Assembly (NCBI GenBank): GCA_031291845.1
Contig: JARLIH010000494.1
Span: forward strand, 1 to 57,165
Direction: 5' to 3'
DNA from: Isosphaeraceae bacterium
Lineage (GTDB): Bacteria > Planctomycetota > Planctomycetia > Isosphaerales > Isosphaeraceae
Length of the DNA stretch: 57,165 bases
Under the pieces are notes generated by a model. It was not told where the DNA came from. It worked only from the letters and a program-made list of their open reading frames with translations, and ran no database searches. This document shows positions 26,337-34,947 of this stretch, one piece after another (within the stretch, counting starts at the first letter, position 1; each line of letters starts with the position of its first letter). The translations under genes were made by a program, and so were the position numbers.

Positions 26337-28139
26337 TTAGTCGGCCAGTGGGGGGATGATCATATTGGACAGAAATTCATCGCGTTCCAGGAATGGGAAC
26401 ATGTCCTCGAGGGGCTTCGAGACGAATGTCCCGTCAAAACGCTGCGTGGAGGACACACGCGGTTTTCGTTCCTCGTCGGGAATGACCATGACTTCGCAGA
26501 CGACCGGACCGGGCGTCCGGAGGACGGTCCTCACTTGCTTACGGAGGTCAGCCTGGTCCCGGATCTGAGCCGTAGCCAGGCCGAAGGAAGCCGCAACCTT
26601 GCCGATGTCCGGCAAAGTGAGACCGCTCGTCGCATCGGCGGCCACGAGGTTGTCCTTGAACCAGTAAGCCTGCGACGCCCGGATCGACGAGAAGCCATCG
26701 TTATTGAGAATGAAATACTTGGCGGGCAGTTGCAACCGCGCAACGGTCTCAAGTTCCTGGATGTTGAAGAGGAACCCGCCGTCGCCATCGACGGTAATCG
26801 TCGGCTTGCGCTTCCCCCCGAGGCAGGCACCGATGCTGGCCGGCAGTCCGAATCCCATTGCCCCTAGAGCGGTGGTGTGCAAGATCCTCTGGCCACGCTT
26901 GACCTTGTAGGCGTGGAGGAAGATTTCGATGCCACTGCCTGAGCTACCTGAAACCACGATTTCATCGCCGGTCAGTTCCTCGCCAATGGCCTCCGCAAGA
27001 GCGTAAGTACTTACGCGCCCGGTTCGGTCACGATGTTCAGGTAGCACCACCGGGTATCTTTCCTTCCATTCGCGGCACCTCGCGACCCAATGTGCCCGTT
27101 CCTTGCGGACGACCGTTTCGGATTGGCGGAGGAACTCGCGAAGGAACGCTCCAACGTCGACGCAGATTGGGACGTCGATCGGAGTCTTCATCTTGCCAAT
27201 TTCGGCCTGGTCGATGTCGACCATGACCTTCCGTGCTCCCCTCGCAAAGTTCTCGTGCGAGAAAGCCGTGAGCACGAGATCGAGACGCGCGCCCAACGTG
27301 ATCAAAAAGTCGGAATTTTGGAGGGTAAAGTTCGCGCCTCGAGGCGCCACGGCGCCGGGGCGACCCGCGTACCACTCATGGTCCTCCGCCATGATATCGA
27401 TTGCCAGCCAGGTCGCGAGCACTGGCACCTTTAGAAGATCAACCAGACGAAAGAATTCCTTTTCAGCCCTGGCAAGCCGAACCCCGTTACCTAGAAGCAA
27501 GACTGGGCGCTCTGCGCGGTTCAGCATCGTGATCGTCTGCGCGACGAGCTCCACCAACCTGGCCTGGTCTTCGGTCGGCTCCGGCTCAGGGGTATAGCCC
27601 GCCATCGTTTCCGGATCGACTAGCGCTGACTGGACATCCAGGGGGAGATCGATCCACACAGGGCCAGGGCGGCCCGTCCTGGCAAGGTGGAGAGCTTTGT
27701 CTATGTGATAGCGGATTGTCGCCGGGTCCGTCACCGTTTCGGCGTACTTGGTGATGGGCTTGACAATCGAGACGATATCGACTTCTTGGACGCCGAGTTG
27801 ACGAATGCCCTGACCTTTCGAAAGGTCGGACCGCTTGACTTGGCCAGAGACGAAGAGACACGGCGTCGAGTCGAGCCAGGCCCCAGCGACCCCGGTTACT
27901 GCGTTGGTCCCCCCCGGGCCCGTTGTCACCAGCGCCACCCCAAAGTTTCCCGTGACCTTTGAGTACGTCTCCGCCGCGATGGCGCTCGCCTGCTCATGGA
28001 GATTACAGACGTACTCCAGCTCATGACAACGGCCGAGCGAGTCGTTCAGATGCATCGCGCCGCCGCCGGGGACCATGAAGACGTGTTTGACGCCCGTCTC
28101 GACGATACGCCGCATGATGTAATCGGAGAGCTTGATCAT
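26337..28139 (-). CDS. Thiamine-diphosphate-dependent enzyme, acetolactate synthase-like
   Basis: A 600-residue ThDP enzyme of the acetolactate synthase/pyruvate decarboxylase superfamily with PYR, central and PP domains in order. Glu49 in NLHEQASAIAAE is the residue that activates the thiazolium ring. TVDGDGGFLFN (about residues 446-456) through FILNNDGF is the GDG-x-NN motif that binds ThDP-Mg. It overlaps the KdsC-like gene upstream by four bases. Because it sits with RfbF, RfbG and RfbH, a role like YerE (two-carbon transfer to a CDP-4-keto-3,6-dideoxyhexose giving a branched sugar) is attractive, but a housekeeping-like or other carboligase role is not excluded. Confidence 0.88.
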   Translation of the reverse strand: MIKLSDYIMRRIVETGVKHVFMVPGGGAMHLNDSLGRCHELEYVCNLHEQASAIAAETYSKVTGNFGVALVTTGPGGTNAVTGVAGAWLDSTPCLFVSGQVKRSDLSKGQGIRQLGVQEVDIVSIVKPITKYAETVTDPATIRYHIDKALHLARTGRPGPVWIDLPLDVQSALVDPETMAGYTPEPEPTEDQARLVELVAQTITMLNRAERPVLLLGNGVRLARAEKEFFRLVDLLKVPVLATWLAIDIMAEDHEWYAGRPGAVAPRGANFTLQNSDFLITLGARLDLVLTAFSHENFARGARKVMVDIDQAEIGKMKTPIDVPICVDVGAFLREFLRQSETVVRKERAHWVARCREWKERYPVVLPEHRDRTGRVSTYALAEAIGEELTGDEIVVSGSSGSGIEIFLHAYKVKRGQRILHTTALGAMGFGLPASIGACLGGKRKPTITVDGDGGFLFNIQELETVARLQLPAKYFILNNDGFSSIRASQAYWFKDNLVAADATSGLTLPDIGKVAASFGLATAQIRDQADLRKQVRTVLRTPGPVVCEVMVIPDEERKPRVSSTQRFDGTFVSKPLEDMFPFLERDEFLSNMIIPPLAD

Positions 28140-28657
28140 CCGAGCCCCTCTTCCCGGAGTACCACGGGGGCACCTGCCCCCCAGTCGGCTAAAATCACAT
28201 CGACGAGTTCGCGGACCGCCCCTCCCCCGCCGGGCCGTAGTGTGATCAGGGAAACAACCCGGAGGACCAAATCGTGTGCGTTAGCCGGCGCCGCCGAAAG
28301 GCCGGCGAGGGACAGCGCAGATACGTCGTTGACATCGTCCCCCATGAAGGCGATCTCTGCGAGATCCAGGCCGTGACGGACGGCGAACTCGCGCAGAGCC
28401 GCCCCCTTGTCTTTGCAACCCTTGAACACGTCGGCGATGCCCATCTTCGCCGCGTAGCGGTCCACCAGGGGACTGTCCTCTCCGGAGATCAGGGCGAAGA
28501 TCAGCCCGGCTTTGCGACCCAGCGAGACCCCCATCACGTCAAGGAAGCTGAACCGCTTGAACTCCTCGCCGTTCGCTCCCCACCAGAAGGTCCCGTCGGT
28601 CAGGACGCCGTCGACGTCGAGCGCGACGGCCTTGATTCGCGTCGGAGGCGCCATCAT
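28136..28657 (-). CDS. KdsC-like HAD phosphatase
   Basis: A 173-residue HAD hydrolase of the capless C0 subclass, like 3-deoxy-manno-octulosonate-8-phosphate phosphatase. VALDVDGVLTDG holds the two catalytic aspartates, ALISGED the Thr/Ser motif, KGCKDKG the Lys, and AFMGDDVNDVSAL the final acidic motif. It overlaps both neighbours by four bases. Placed right after a NeuB-like synthase, it probably removes the phosphate of a 2-keto-3-deoxy sugar phosphate, as the KDN-9-phosphate phosphatase does in Bacteroides thetaiotaomicron. The substrate is inference. Confidence 0.87.
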   Translation of the reverse strand: MMAPPTRIKAVALDVDGVLTDGTFWWGANGEEFKRFSFLDVMGVSLGRKAGLIFALISGEDSPLVDRYAAKMGIADVFKGCKDKGAALREFAVRHGLDLAEIAFMGDDVNDVSALSLAGLSAAPANAHDLVLRVVSLITLRPGGGGAVRELVDVILADWGAGAPVVLREEGLG

Positions 28658-29523
28658 TTTCCGACCCGTCTGAGTTTCTGGATAATGGGCTCCTCGCGGG
28701 GGATGACGCGCTTGACGCCATCTCCCATTGACGTTTCGATGAGGCGGATGTCCCGGATCAGGCGCTGAATGCCGTTCGGTTCGAGCGAGGCCGCATGGTC
28801 AGATCCCCACATGGCACGGTCCATCGTAATGTGGCGCTCGACCGCACAGGCGCCGAGCACCACAGCGGCGGCCGACGAAGGCAGGCCGGTCTCGTGACCC
28901 GAGTACCCGACCGGCACGCTGTAGCGTTGCCGTAGCGTCGGGATCACCCGCAAATTCAGCTCGTCGTAGTTGGCCGGATACGTGCTCGTCGTGTGCAGCA
29001 GGATCAAATCGCGCCGACCCAGCACCTCCACGGCGTGGTCGACCTGTTCGAGAGTGCTCATGCCGGTCGAGAGGATGATCGGCTTTCCCGTGGCACGCGT
29101 GTGCTGCAGAAGGTGATCGTCCGTCAGCGAGGCGGACGCGATCTTGTAGCACGGTGGGTTGAGCTCTTCGATAAAGTCGACCGAAGCTTCATCCCAGCAA
29201 GATGCGAACCAGTCGATTTTCACGTCCTTGCAGAACCGAACGATCTCCCGATACTCCTCGAAGCCGAACTCGAGCCCGCGCTTCAAGTCGCCGTTGGTCT
29301 CTCCGAAGGGACTCTCACGGGGCTTGGCGAGCTCCTCAGGTGTGTAGACCACGCTGACGGTACGTTTCTGGAACTTGACGGCGTTGCAGCCGGCCGACAC
29401 GGCCACGCTGATCAGCTTCTTGGCCAGGTCGACGCTGCCGTTATGGTTGATGCCGATCTCGGCGATCACATAGCAAGGTTGGCCGTCTCCGACCAACGTG
29501 TCCGCGATCTTCACTGTTGTCAT
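28654..29523 (-). CDS. NeuB-like PEP-condensing sugar synthase lacking the SAF domain
   Basis: A 289-residue TIM-barrel synthase of the N-acetylneuraminate synthase family, which condenses phosphoenolpyruvate with an aldose or its phosphate. Motifs in order are VIAEIGINHNGS, AVKFQKR, YKIASASL, ILSTGMSTL, YPANYDELN, GYSGHETG and ERHITMDRAMWGSDHA. Canonical NeuB is about 340-350 residues with a C-terminal antifreeze-like SAF domain that closes the neighbour's active site. This protein stops at the linker (EEPIIQKLRRVGK), so that domain is missing, not frameshifted. ATG at 29523, 39 bases after RfbH. No CMP-transferase is in the window. Confidence 0.88.
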   Translation of the reverse strand: MTTVKIADTLVGDGQPCYVIAEIGINHNGSVDLAKKLISVAVSAGCNAVKFQKRTVSVVYTPEELAKPRESPFGETNGDLKRGLEFGFEEYREIVRFCKDVKIDWFASCWDEASVDFIEELNPPCYKIASASLTDDHLLQHTRATGKPIILSTGMSTLEQVDHAVEVLGRRDLILLHTTSTYPANYDELNLRVIPTLRQRYSVPVGYSGHETGLPSSAAAVVLGACAVERHITMDRAMWGSDHAASLEPNGIQRLIRDIRLIETSMGDGVKRVIPREEPIIQKLRRVGK

Positions 29524-29562
29524 GACTGCCTCCGGCCCTAGAGAAATGATGATTGGAGTGGC

Positions 29563-30903
29563 TCACGACCGAGAGACCGCACGCTCCACCCCAGCGCGGA
29601 CGAAGCCTTGAATCGATTCGATCATGAAGTCGATCATGGCGTCGTTGAGGCCGGGATAGATCCCGATCCAAAACGCATGATTCATCACGAAATCGGAATT
29701 GGCTAGGTCGCCAACCGAACGGTAGGCAACACCCTGGTAGGCTGGCTGTCGAACGAGATTGCCGCCGAAGATCTGGCGAGTCGCAATCTTGCGTCGGTTC
29801 AAGTGCGCCACGAGATCGTTTCGCTCGAACGGGGACTCAGGCCGCACGGCCAGTGGGAAACCGAACCAACTTGGCTCCGATCCGGGGGTCGCCGCCGGCA
29901 AGACGAGGAATTCCTCCAGGCCGGCCAGGCCCGCCGCGAGCCTCGCGAAGTTCCGCCTCCTCGCCTCGACGAAACCGGCGAGTTTCGCGAGTTGCGCCAC
30001 GCCCACCGCGGCCTGCATGTCGGTGAGCTTTAGATTATAGCCTATGTGCGAATATATGTACTTGTGATCGTATCCGTGCGGAAGCTCGCCGAGCTGCCAG
30101 TCGAACCGCTTGCCACACGTGTTATCGCTCCCCGGGGCACACCAGCAATCGCGGCCCCAGTCGCGGAACGATTCCACGAGCGTCTTCAGGCGAGGCCGAT
30201 CGGTGAGCACGCAGCCCCCCTCCCCCATCGTGATGTGGTGGGCGGGGTAGAAGCTCACGGTTGCCAGGTCGCCGAAGCTTCCTACGGGTCGGCCCCGGTA
30301 GGTCGAACCGACCGCGTCGCAGCAATCCTCGATCAGCCAGAGGTCGTGCGCCCGTGCGAACGACTGAACTGCGTCCAGGTCGAACGGGTTGCCCAGGGTG
30401 TGGGCGATCATGATCGCCCGGGTCCGGTCCGAGCGTGCATCATCGAGCTGCGTCACGTCGATGTTGTAGGTCGGGAGATCAACGTCGACGAACACCGGAA
30501 CGAGGTTGTTCTGGATGATCGGGTTGACCGTCGTGGGAAAGCCGGCCGCGACCGTGATCACCTCATCGCCCGGCCGGAGGCGTCGGTCGCCCAGCTTCGG
30601 CGAGGTCAGGCAGCTCAGGGCCAACAGATTCGCCGACGAGCCCGAGTTGACCAGCAGCGCATGGCGGACACCGAAGAGCGCGGCGAATTCGCGTTCGAAT
30701 TGCTCGGCGTAGCGCCCCGTCGTCAGCCAGAAGTCGAGCGACGAGTCGACCAGGCGGACCAGCTCCTCGGCATCGAAGACCCGGCCGGCGCAGGCTACCG
30801 GCGTCTCGCCGGGCACGAAGGCGCGAGATTGAAACGCGGCCTCGTGGTACGCCCGCACGGACTCAAGGATGCGCAAACGCAGTTGATCGGCCGATTCACT
30901 CAT
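29563..30903 (-). CDS. rfbH: CDP-4-keto-6-deoxy-D-glucose 3-dehydrase (E1)
   Basis: A 446-residue PMP-dependent iron-sulfur enzyme of the DegT/DnrJ fold that removes the C3 hydroxyl of CDP-4-keto-6-deoxyglucose. The usual PLP lysine is replaced by His222 (SFYPAHHITMGEGG), the E1 hallmark. The [2Fe-2S] ligand pattern C-X57-C-X1-C-X7-C is complete at Cys195, Cys253, Cys255 and Cys263. It follows RfbG with a four-base ATGA overlap. The flavin/iron-sulfur reductase E3 (AscD/RfbI) that normally feeds it electrons is not in this window and must be elsewhere or replaced. Confidence 0.95.
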   Translation of the reverse strand: MSESADQLRLRILESVRAYHEAAFQSRAFVPGETPVACAGRVFDAEELVRLVDSSLDFWLTTGRYAEQFEREFAALFGVRHALLVNSGSSANLLALSCLTSPKLGDRRLRPGDEVITVAAGFPTTVNPIIQNNLVPVFVDVDLPTYNIDVTQLDDARSDRTRAIMIAHTLGNPFDLDAVQSFARAHDLWLIEDCCDAVGSTYRGRPVGSFGDLATVSFYPAHHITMGEGGCVLTDRPRLKTLVESFRDWGRDCWCAPGSDNTCGKRFDWQLGELPHGYDHKYIYSHIGYNLKLTDMQAAVGVAQLAKLAGFVEARRRNFARLAAGLAGLEEFLVLPAATPGSEPSWFGFPLAVRPESPFERNDLVAHLNRRKIATRQIFGGNLVRQPAYQGVAYRSVGDLANSDFVMNHAFWIGIYPGLNDAMIDFMIESIQGFVRAGVERAVSRS

Positions 30904-31877
30904 GCGCCGAGGTGCTCCCGGTACCAGCCGATAGTGCGCCCGAGCCCAGTGTCGAGGTTGAACTGAGGACCCCAGCCCAGCAACCGTCTCGCCTTGGCGG
31001 CGCTCAAGTACTGGTGCACGATCTCGTTGGAAGCCTCGTTACGGACCTCCGGTTGCAAGTCGCTGCCGAGCATCGTCAAGATTTTTCGAACCAATTCGAG
31101 GACCGTCACCTGGGATTCATTGGAAAAGTTGAACGCCTCTCCGGCCAGCTCGGGACGAACGGCGAGCGATTCCGCGAGAGTTAGGTAGGCATTCGCTCCG
31201 TCTTCCACATAAAAGTAGTCGCGGACAAAACTCCCGTCCGAGCGAACGACCGGCCGCTCGCCGCGGAGAGCCGAGCGAATCGTACCGGGGATGATTCGGT
31301 TCCAGTTCAAGTCGCCGCCGCCGTAGAAGTTGCCGCAGCGCGTGGTGGCGACCGGGAGCCCATAACTCACCGCGTAGGAGCGCGCGATCAGGTCGGCGCA
31401 CGACTTGCTCACGTCGTATGGGTGCTCACCCTTAAGCGGCGCTTCCTCGTCGTACGGGAGGTTGGGATGCGAGCCGTAGGCCTTGTCCGACGAGGCGAGA
31501 ATGATCTGCCGGACCCGGGGAGAACGCCGGCAGGCCTCGAGCAACGACCAGGTGCCCTGGATGTTTGATTCGAAGGTCGAGACCGGGTTCCGGTTGGCGA
31601 TCCCCACGATCGTTTGCGCAGCGAGGTGAAAGACCGTGTCGATCTCGTATTCACCCAGCGCTCGCTCCAGGAGCGCCTGGTCTCGGACGTCCCCCTCGAC
31701 CCGAGTGACCCGGTCGATCATCCGCGAGCGGATCAGCTCGGACCGCGGCACGCCGTCGCGGATCAGGCAGACGACGTCCGCGCCGGCGTCAAGTAAGCGG
31801 CGGACGAGCCAGCCGCCGACCAAGCCGGTCGCCCCGGTGACCAGCGTCGACCGGTCGCGCCAGAAGTCACTCTTCAT
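30900..31877 (-). CDS. rfbG: CDP-glucose 4,6-dehydratase
   Basis: A 325-residue extended SDR that converts CDP-glucose to CDP-4-keto-6-deoxyglucose. STLVTGATGLVGGWL is the NAD motif, ASSDKAYG carries the Thr/Ser-Asp-Lys dehydratase signature, and YDVSK is the catalytic Tyr-x3-Lys, with FYGGGDLNWNRI later as in RfbG. The ATG at 31877 overlaps the RfbF stop (ATGA), and a GTG/ATG 12 codons earlier would lie inside RfbF. It forms a complete RfbF-RfbG-RfbH module. Identity is supported by motif plus context. Confidence 0.92.
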   Translation of the reverse strand: MKSDFWRDRSTLVTGATGLVGGWLVRRLLDAGADVVCLIRDGVPRSELIRSRMIDRVTRVEGDVRDQALLERALGEYEIDTVFHLAAQTIVGIANRNPVSTFESNIQGTWSLLEACRRSPRVRQIILASSDKAYGSHPNLPYDEEAPLKGEHPYDVSKSCADLIARSYAVSYGLPVATTRCGNFYGGGDLNWNRIIPGTIRSALRGERPVVRSDGSFVRDYFYVEDGANAYLTLAESLAVRPELAGEAFNFSNESQVTVLELVRKILTMLGSDLQPEVRNEASNEIVHQYLSAAKARRLLGWGPQFNLDTGLGRTIGWYREHLGA

Positions 31878-32650
31878 TCCCACACCTTCCAGGGCGCCTT
31901 GCCTCGGTCCCAAAGGTCATTCAGAAACTGGTATTCGCGGTAGGTATCCATCGCGAAAAAGAAGCCGTTGTGGCGATAGACCATAAGCTCGCCTTCGGCC
32001 GTGAGACGTTCCAGGGGCTCGCGTTCGAGGATGCACTCGTCCCCGTTCAGATAGTCGAAGATCCGCGCGTCGAAGACGAAGAACCCTGCGCTAGCCCAGC
32101 CATCGAGTTGCGGCTTCTCGGCGAAGCTCTGCGCCCGACCCGAGTCCCCGATTTCCAGAATGCCGAAGCGCGACGTGGGCTGCACGGCGGTCACGGTTGC
32201 AATTCGCCCGTGGCTCCTGTGAAATTCGATGAGGGCGGAGATATCGATATCCGCCACTCCATCGCCGTAGGTCACCATAAAGAGTTCGTCGTCGATGAAG
32301 CGCTGAACTCGCCGGACGCGGCCACCCGTCATCGTCTCCGAGCCGGTGTCGGCCAGGGTCACCTCAAAGTCTTGCTCGCGATGGTCGTCGTGATAGCTGA
32401 TCCGATTGCGGTTGCCGAGGCAGATGGTGAAGTCGTTGTTCATCGCCTCATAATTCAGGAAGTATTCCTTGATCATATTGCCACGATAGCCGAGGCAAAG
32501 GACGAACTTCCTGAATCCATGGTGGGCGTATATCTTGAGGATGTGCCAAAGGATCGGCCGCTTGCCAACCTCCACGAGGGGCTTCGGGCGGTACTCCGTC
32601 TCCTCACGCAGACGAGTTCCCTGCCCGCCGCACAGGATCACGACCTTCAT
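31874..32650 (-). CDS. rfbF: Glucose-1-phosphate cytidylyltransferase
   Basis: A 258-residue nucleotidyltransferase making CDP-glucose from CTP and glucose-1-phosphate. VVILCGGQGTRLREET is the pyrophosphorylase motif, EYRPKPLVEVG holds the conserved Lys, and YGDGVADID and GFFVFD lie in the expected places. The length matches characterised RfbF proteins (about 257). It starts the CDP-sugar branch and overlaps the genes on both sides by four bases. Confidence 0.95.
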   Translation of the reverse strand: MKVVILCGGQGTRLREETEYRPKPLVEVGKRPILWHILKIYAHHGFRKFVLCLGYRGNMIKEYFLNYEAMNNDFTICLGNRNRISYHDDHREQDFEVTLADTGSETMTGGRVRRVQRFIDDELFMVTYGDGVADIDISALIEFHRSHGRIATVTAVQPTSRFGILEIGDSGRAQSFAEKPQLDGWASAGFFVFDARIFDYLNGDECILEREPLERLTAEGELMVYRHNGFFFAMDTYREYQFLNDLWDRGKAPWKVWE

Positions 32651-34008
32651 CGCGGCTGGACTCCCGATAAGGCCTGCGCTTGGGAAACGAGAGAGTCAGA
32701 ATACCAGGCGAGCTTCGGACGGATCGCCCCGATCCACTCGCCGCCCCAACCGCCGCGCATCGCTCCGCTGTCATGAACGGTAAAGGACACCGCTTCTCGT
32801 TGAAAGACCTCGATGTTGCCGCCTTCGTTCAGGATAAACGCACTGATGCTATAGCGGCCTTCGTTGAGGAAGTTCCCCGGCAGCACGCACGTCGTACGCA
32901 TCAAGCCGACGGGCTGGGGCACATCGAACCACTCGTCCCGGATCAGGTTCGCGGTATGAGAGTTGCCAGAGGCAAGCACCGTCACACCCATCTTATCCAG
33001 AAGATGAATACTGACGTGAAAACGCCCATGCGCCTTTTGGTTCCAGTACTCGACCTGAACTTCAACCTCGTTCTCGATGTCGACGTCGCCCGTCGTTTCT
33101 CCGCCGGAGACGATCCGCACGGTGTGAAAACGAACCTTTTCGTTTCCGGGAGCGGATCGCGGATCGTCCCACCGGCGCTCACCCGACTGGTCCTGCCCCA
33201 GCGCGATGTACTGCCCGACGATTTCCTGACTGGGCCCCTCGGCCCACTTCTGGCCGTCGACGAGAAGCATCGCACGCGAGCAGAGGTTGGCGACCGTCGC
33301 CATCTGGTGGCTGACGAACAAGACCGTGCGGCCGGCGCGCGAAACATCCTCCATCTTGCCGAGACACTTGGCCTGGAACTTCATGTCCCCCACCGCGAGC
33401 ACTTCATCGACGATCAGGATCTCGGGCTCGAGGTGAGCGGCCACCGCGAAGGCAAGGCGCAGGTACATCCCGCTGGAGTAATGCTTCACGGGCGTGTAGA
33501 CAAACTTCTCGACCTCGGCGAAGCTGACGATTTCGTCGAACTTGCGCCTGATCTCGGCGCGCTTCATGCCGAGGATCGCCCCGTTCAGGTAGATGTTCTC
33601 GGCACCGGTCAGCTCCGGGTGGAACCCCGTGCCTACCTCGAGCAAGCTGCCAACCCGCCCGTAGAGGTCCACGCGGCCCGTTGTCGGCTCGGTGACGCGG
33701 GAGAGCAGTTTGAGCAGCGTCGACTTGCCCGCGCCGTTTCGTCCGACGATACCGAAAACATCGCCCGGCATGACTTCGAAACTGACGTTCCGAACGGCCC
33801 AGATCTGGTCCTCTCGTTCTTGATCGGGGTCTGACCCGTATTCGTCGGTGCTCAGCTTGGAGCGCCGATCGCGGATCACGCGGTGCAAGCGCTCGAACGG
33901 TGCGCGGACGGCGCGGGTCAGTGACTCGCGAAGCGTGCCGTACGGGCTTTCGCGCCGGCCGATCCGATACCGCTTGCCAAGGTTGTCGACGCGGATAATG
34001 GGCTTCAT
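32647..34008 (-). CDS. wzt: Polysaccharide ABC exporter ATP-binding protein with C-terminal carbohydrate-binding domain
   Basis: ATPase of the Wzm/Wzt exporter for lipid-linked glycans. The 453-residue protein has Walker A GRNGAGKST at residues 89-97, the YSSGMYLRLAF signature near 180 and Walker B ILIVDEVLAVGD just after. A C-terminal domain from about residue 290 to 430 is beta-rich, as in Wzt proteins that recognise the methylated or otherwise capped end of the chain. This fits the many methyltransferases in the locus. ATG at 34008; overlap with rfbF downstream is four bases. Confidence 0.92.
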   Translation of the reverse strand: MKPIIRVDNLGKRYRIGRRESPYGTLRESLTRAVRAPFERLHRVIRDRRSKLSTDEYGSDPDQEREDQIWAVRNVSFEVMPGDVFGIVGRNGAGKSTLLKLLSRVTEPTTGRVDLYGRVGSLLEVGTGFHPELTGAENIYLNGAILGMKRAEIRRKFDEIVSFAEVEKFVYTPVKHYSSGMYLRLAFAVAAHLEPEILIVDEVLAVGDMKFQAKCLGKMEDVSRAGRTVLFVSHQMATVANLCSRAMLLVDGQKWAEGPSQEIVGQYIALGQDQSGERRWDDPRSAPGNEKVRFHTVRIVSGGETTGDVDIENEVEVQVEYWNQKAHGRFHVSIHLLDKMGVTVLASGNSHTANLIRDEWFDVPQPVGLMRTTCVLPGNFLNEGRYSISAFILNEGGNIEVFQREAVSFTVHDSGAMRGGWGGEWIGAIRPKLAWYSDSLVSQAQALSGVQPR

Positions 34009-34032
34009 GTCGATGAGTTTCGGGTTCGCGTT

Positions 34033-34947
34033 TCAGACCACGTCGGCGAAAGACTTCTCCATGCGACGGAAGTCGTATGCGGCGTAAGCCAAGAACGCGA
34101 GCGTTACGCAGGAAGAGAGGGCGATGCCGAGCCTGTCAAACGGAACGTTGAACAGGCACGACCGAAATCCTTCGATCAGGCCCGTCAGCGGGTTCAGGGC
34201 AAACGCCCAGCGCCAGCGAGCGGGGACGAGGCTCGTCGGGTAGATGATGGGGGAGACGAACATCCACAACTGGATCATGAACGGCAACGCGTAGCGGATG
34301 TCGCGATACTTGACGTTCAGGGCCGACATCCACATCCCCACCCCCAACGCAAGGAGCGTCGTCAACACCACAAATACGGGCAGCAGCAGGATGGTCCAGC
34401 CCGGAACAACGCCGTAGCAGACCATCAGCACGGCCAGCAAGACGAAGGCGATGGCGAAATCGACCAGGCCGGCGCCAACCGCCGCGCCCGGAATGATCAT
34501 CCGCGGAAAGTAGACCTTGCTCACCAAGTTCGCGTTGCCGACCAGACTGTTCCCGCTGTTCGTCACGGCGTTGGAGAAGAACGTCCAGGGCAACAGCCCC
34601 GAGAACGCGAAGAGGGGGTACGGAATCCCATCGGACGGCATATGCGCGAGTTTGCCGAAGAACAGCGTGAAGATCGCCATCGTGGCCAGCGGCTGCAGCA
34701 CCGCCCAGGCGATGCCCAGCACCGTCTGCTTGTAGCGCACCTTCACGTCGCGCCAGGTCAGGAAGAAGAGGAGCTCTCGGTATGCCCAGAGGTCGCGCAG
34801 GTTGAGGGCGACCCACGTGCGGCTCGGCCGGATGACGATCAGGGGTTCGCCGGGCAGCTCGTACCCGGCGGAGGCTTCGCGCTCGGGCCGCGAGACATGC
34901 GCGGCCTCTTCCGCCTCCGCGGCGGGGAATGCGGTCGACTGACTCAT
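34033..34947 (-). CDS. wzm: Polysaccharide ABC exporter permease
   Basis: A 304-residue ABC-2 type permease with a polar head of about 60 residues and six membrane segments. WRDVKVRYKQTVLGIAW is the cytoplasmic loop signature of Wzm/TagG permeases, and NPLTGLIEGFR near the end is also typical. The ATG at 34947 overlaps the upstream stop (ATGA). It pairs with wzt, 24 bases downstream. Together they export the completed glycan across the inner membrane. Confidence 0.92.
   Translation of the reverse strand: MSQSTAFPAAEAEEAAHVSRPEREASAGYELPGEPLIVIRPSRTWVALNLRDLWAYRELLFFLTWRDVKVRYKQTVLGIAWAVLQPLATMAIFTLFFGKLAHMPSDGIPYPLFAFSGLLPWTFFSNAVTNSGNSLVGNANLVSKVYFPRMIIPGAAVGAGLVDFAIAFVLLAVLMVCYGVVPGWTILLLPVFVVLTTLLALGVGMWMSALNVKYRDIRYALPFMIQLWMFVSPIIYPTSLVPARWRWAFALNPLTGLIEGFRSCLFNVPFDRLGIALSSCVTLAFLAYAAYDFRRMEKSFADVV

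Noticed and set aside
28136..29523. Reading NeuB-like plus KdsC-like genes as a standard KDO (KdsA/KdsC) pair
   Set aside because: The synthase has NeuB-type motifs (ERHITMDR, GYSGHE) rather than KdsA motifs.
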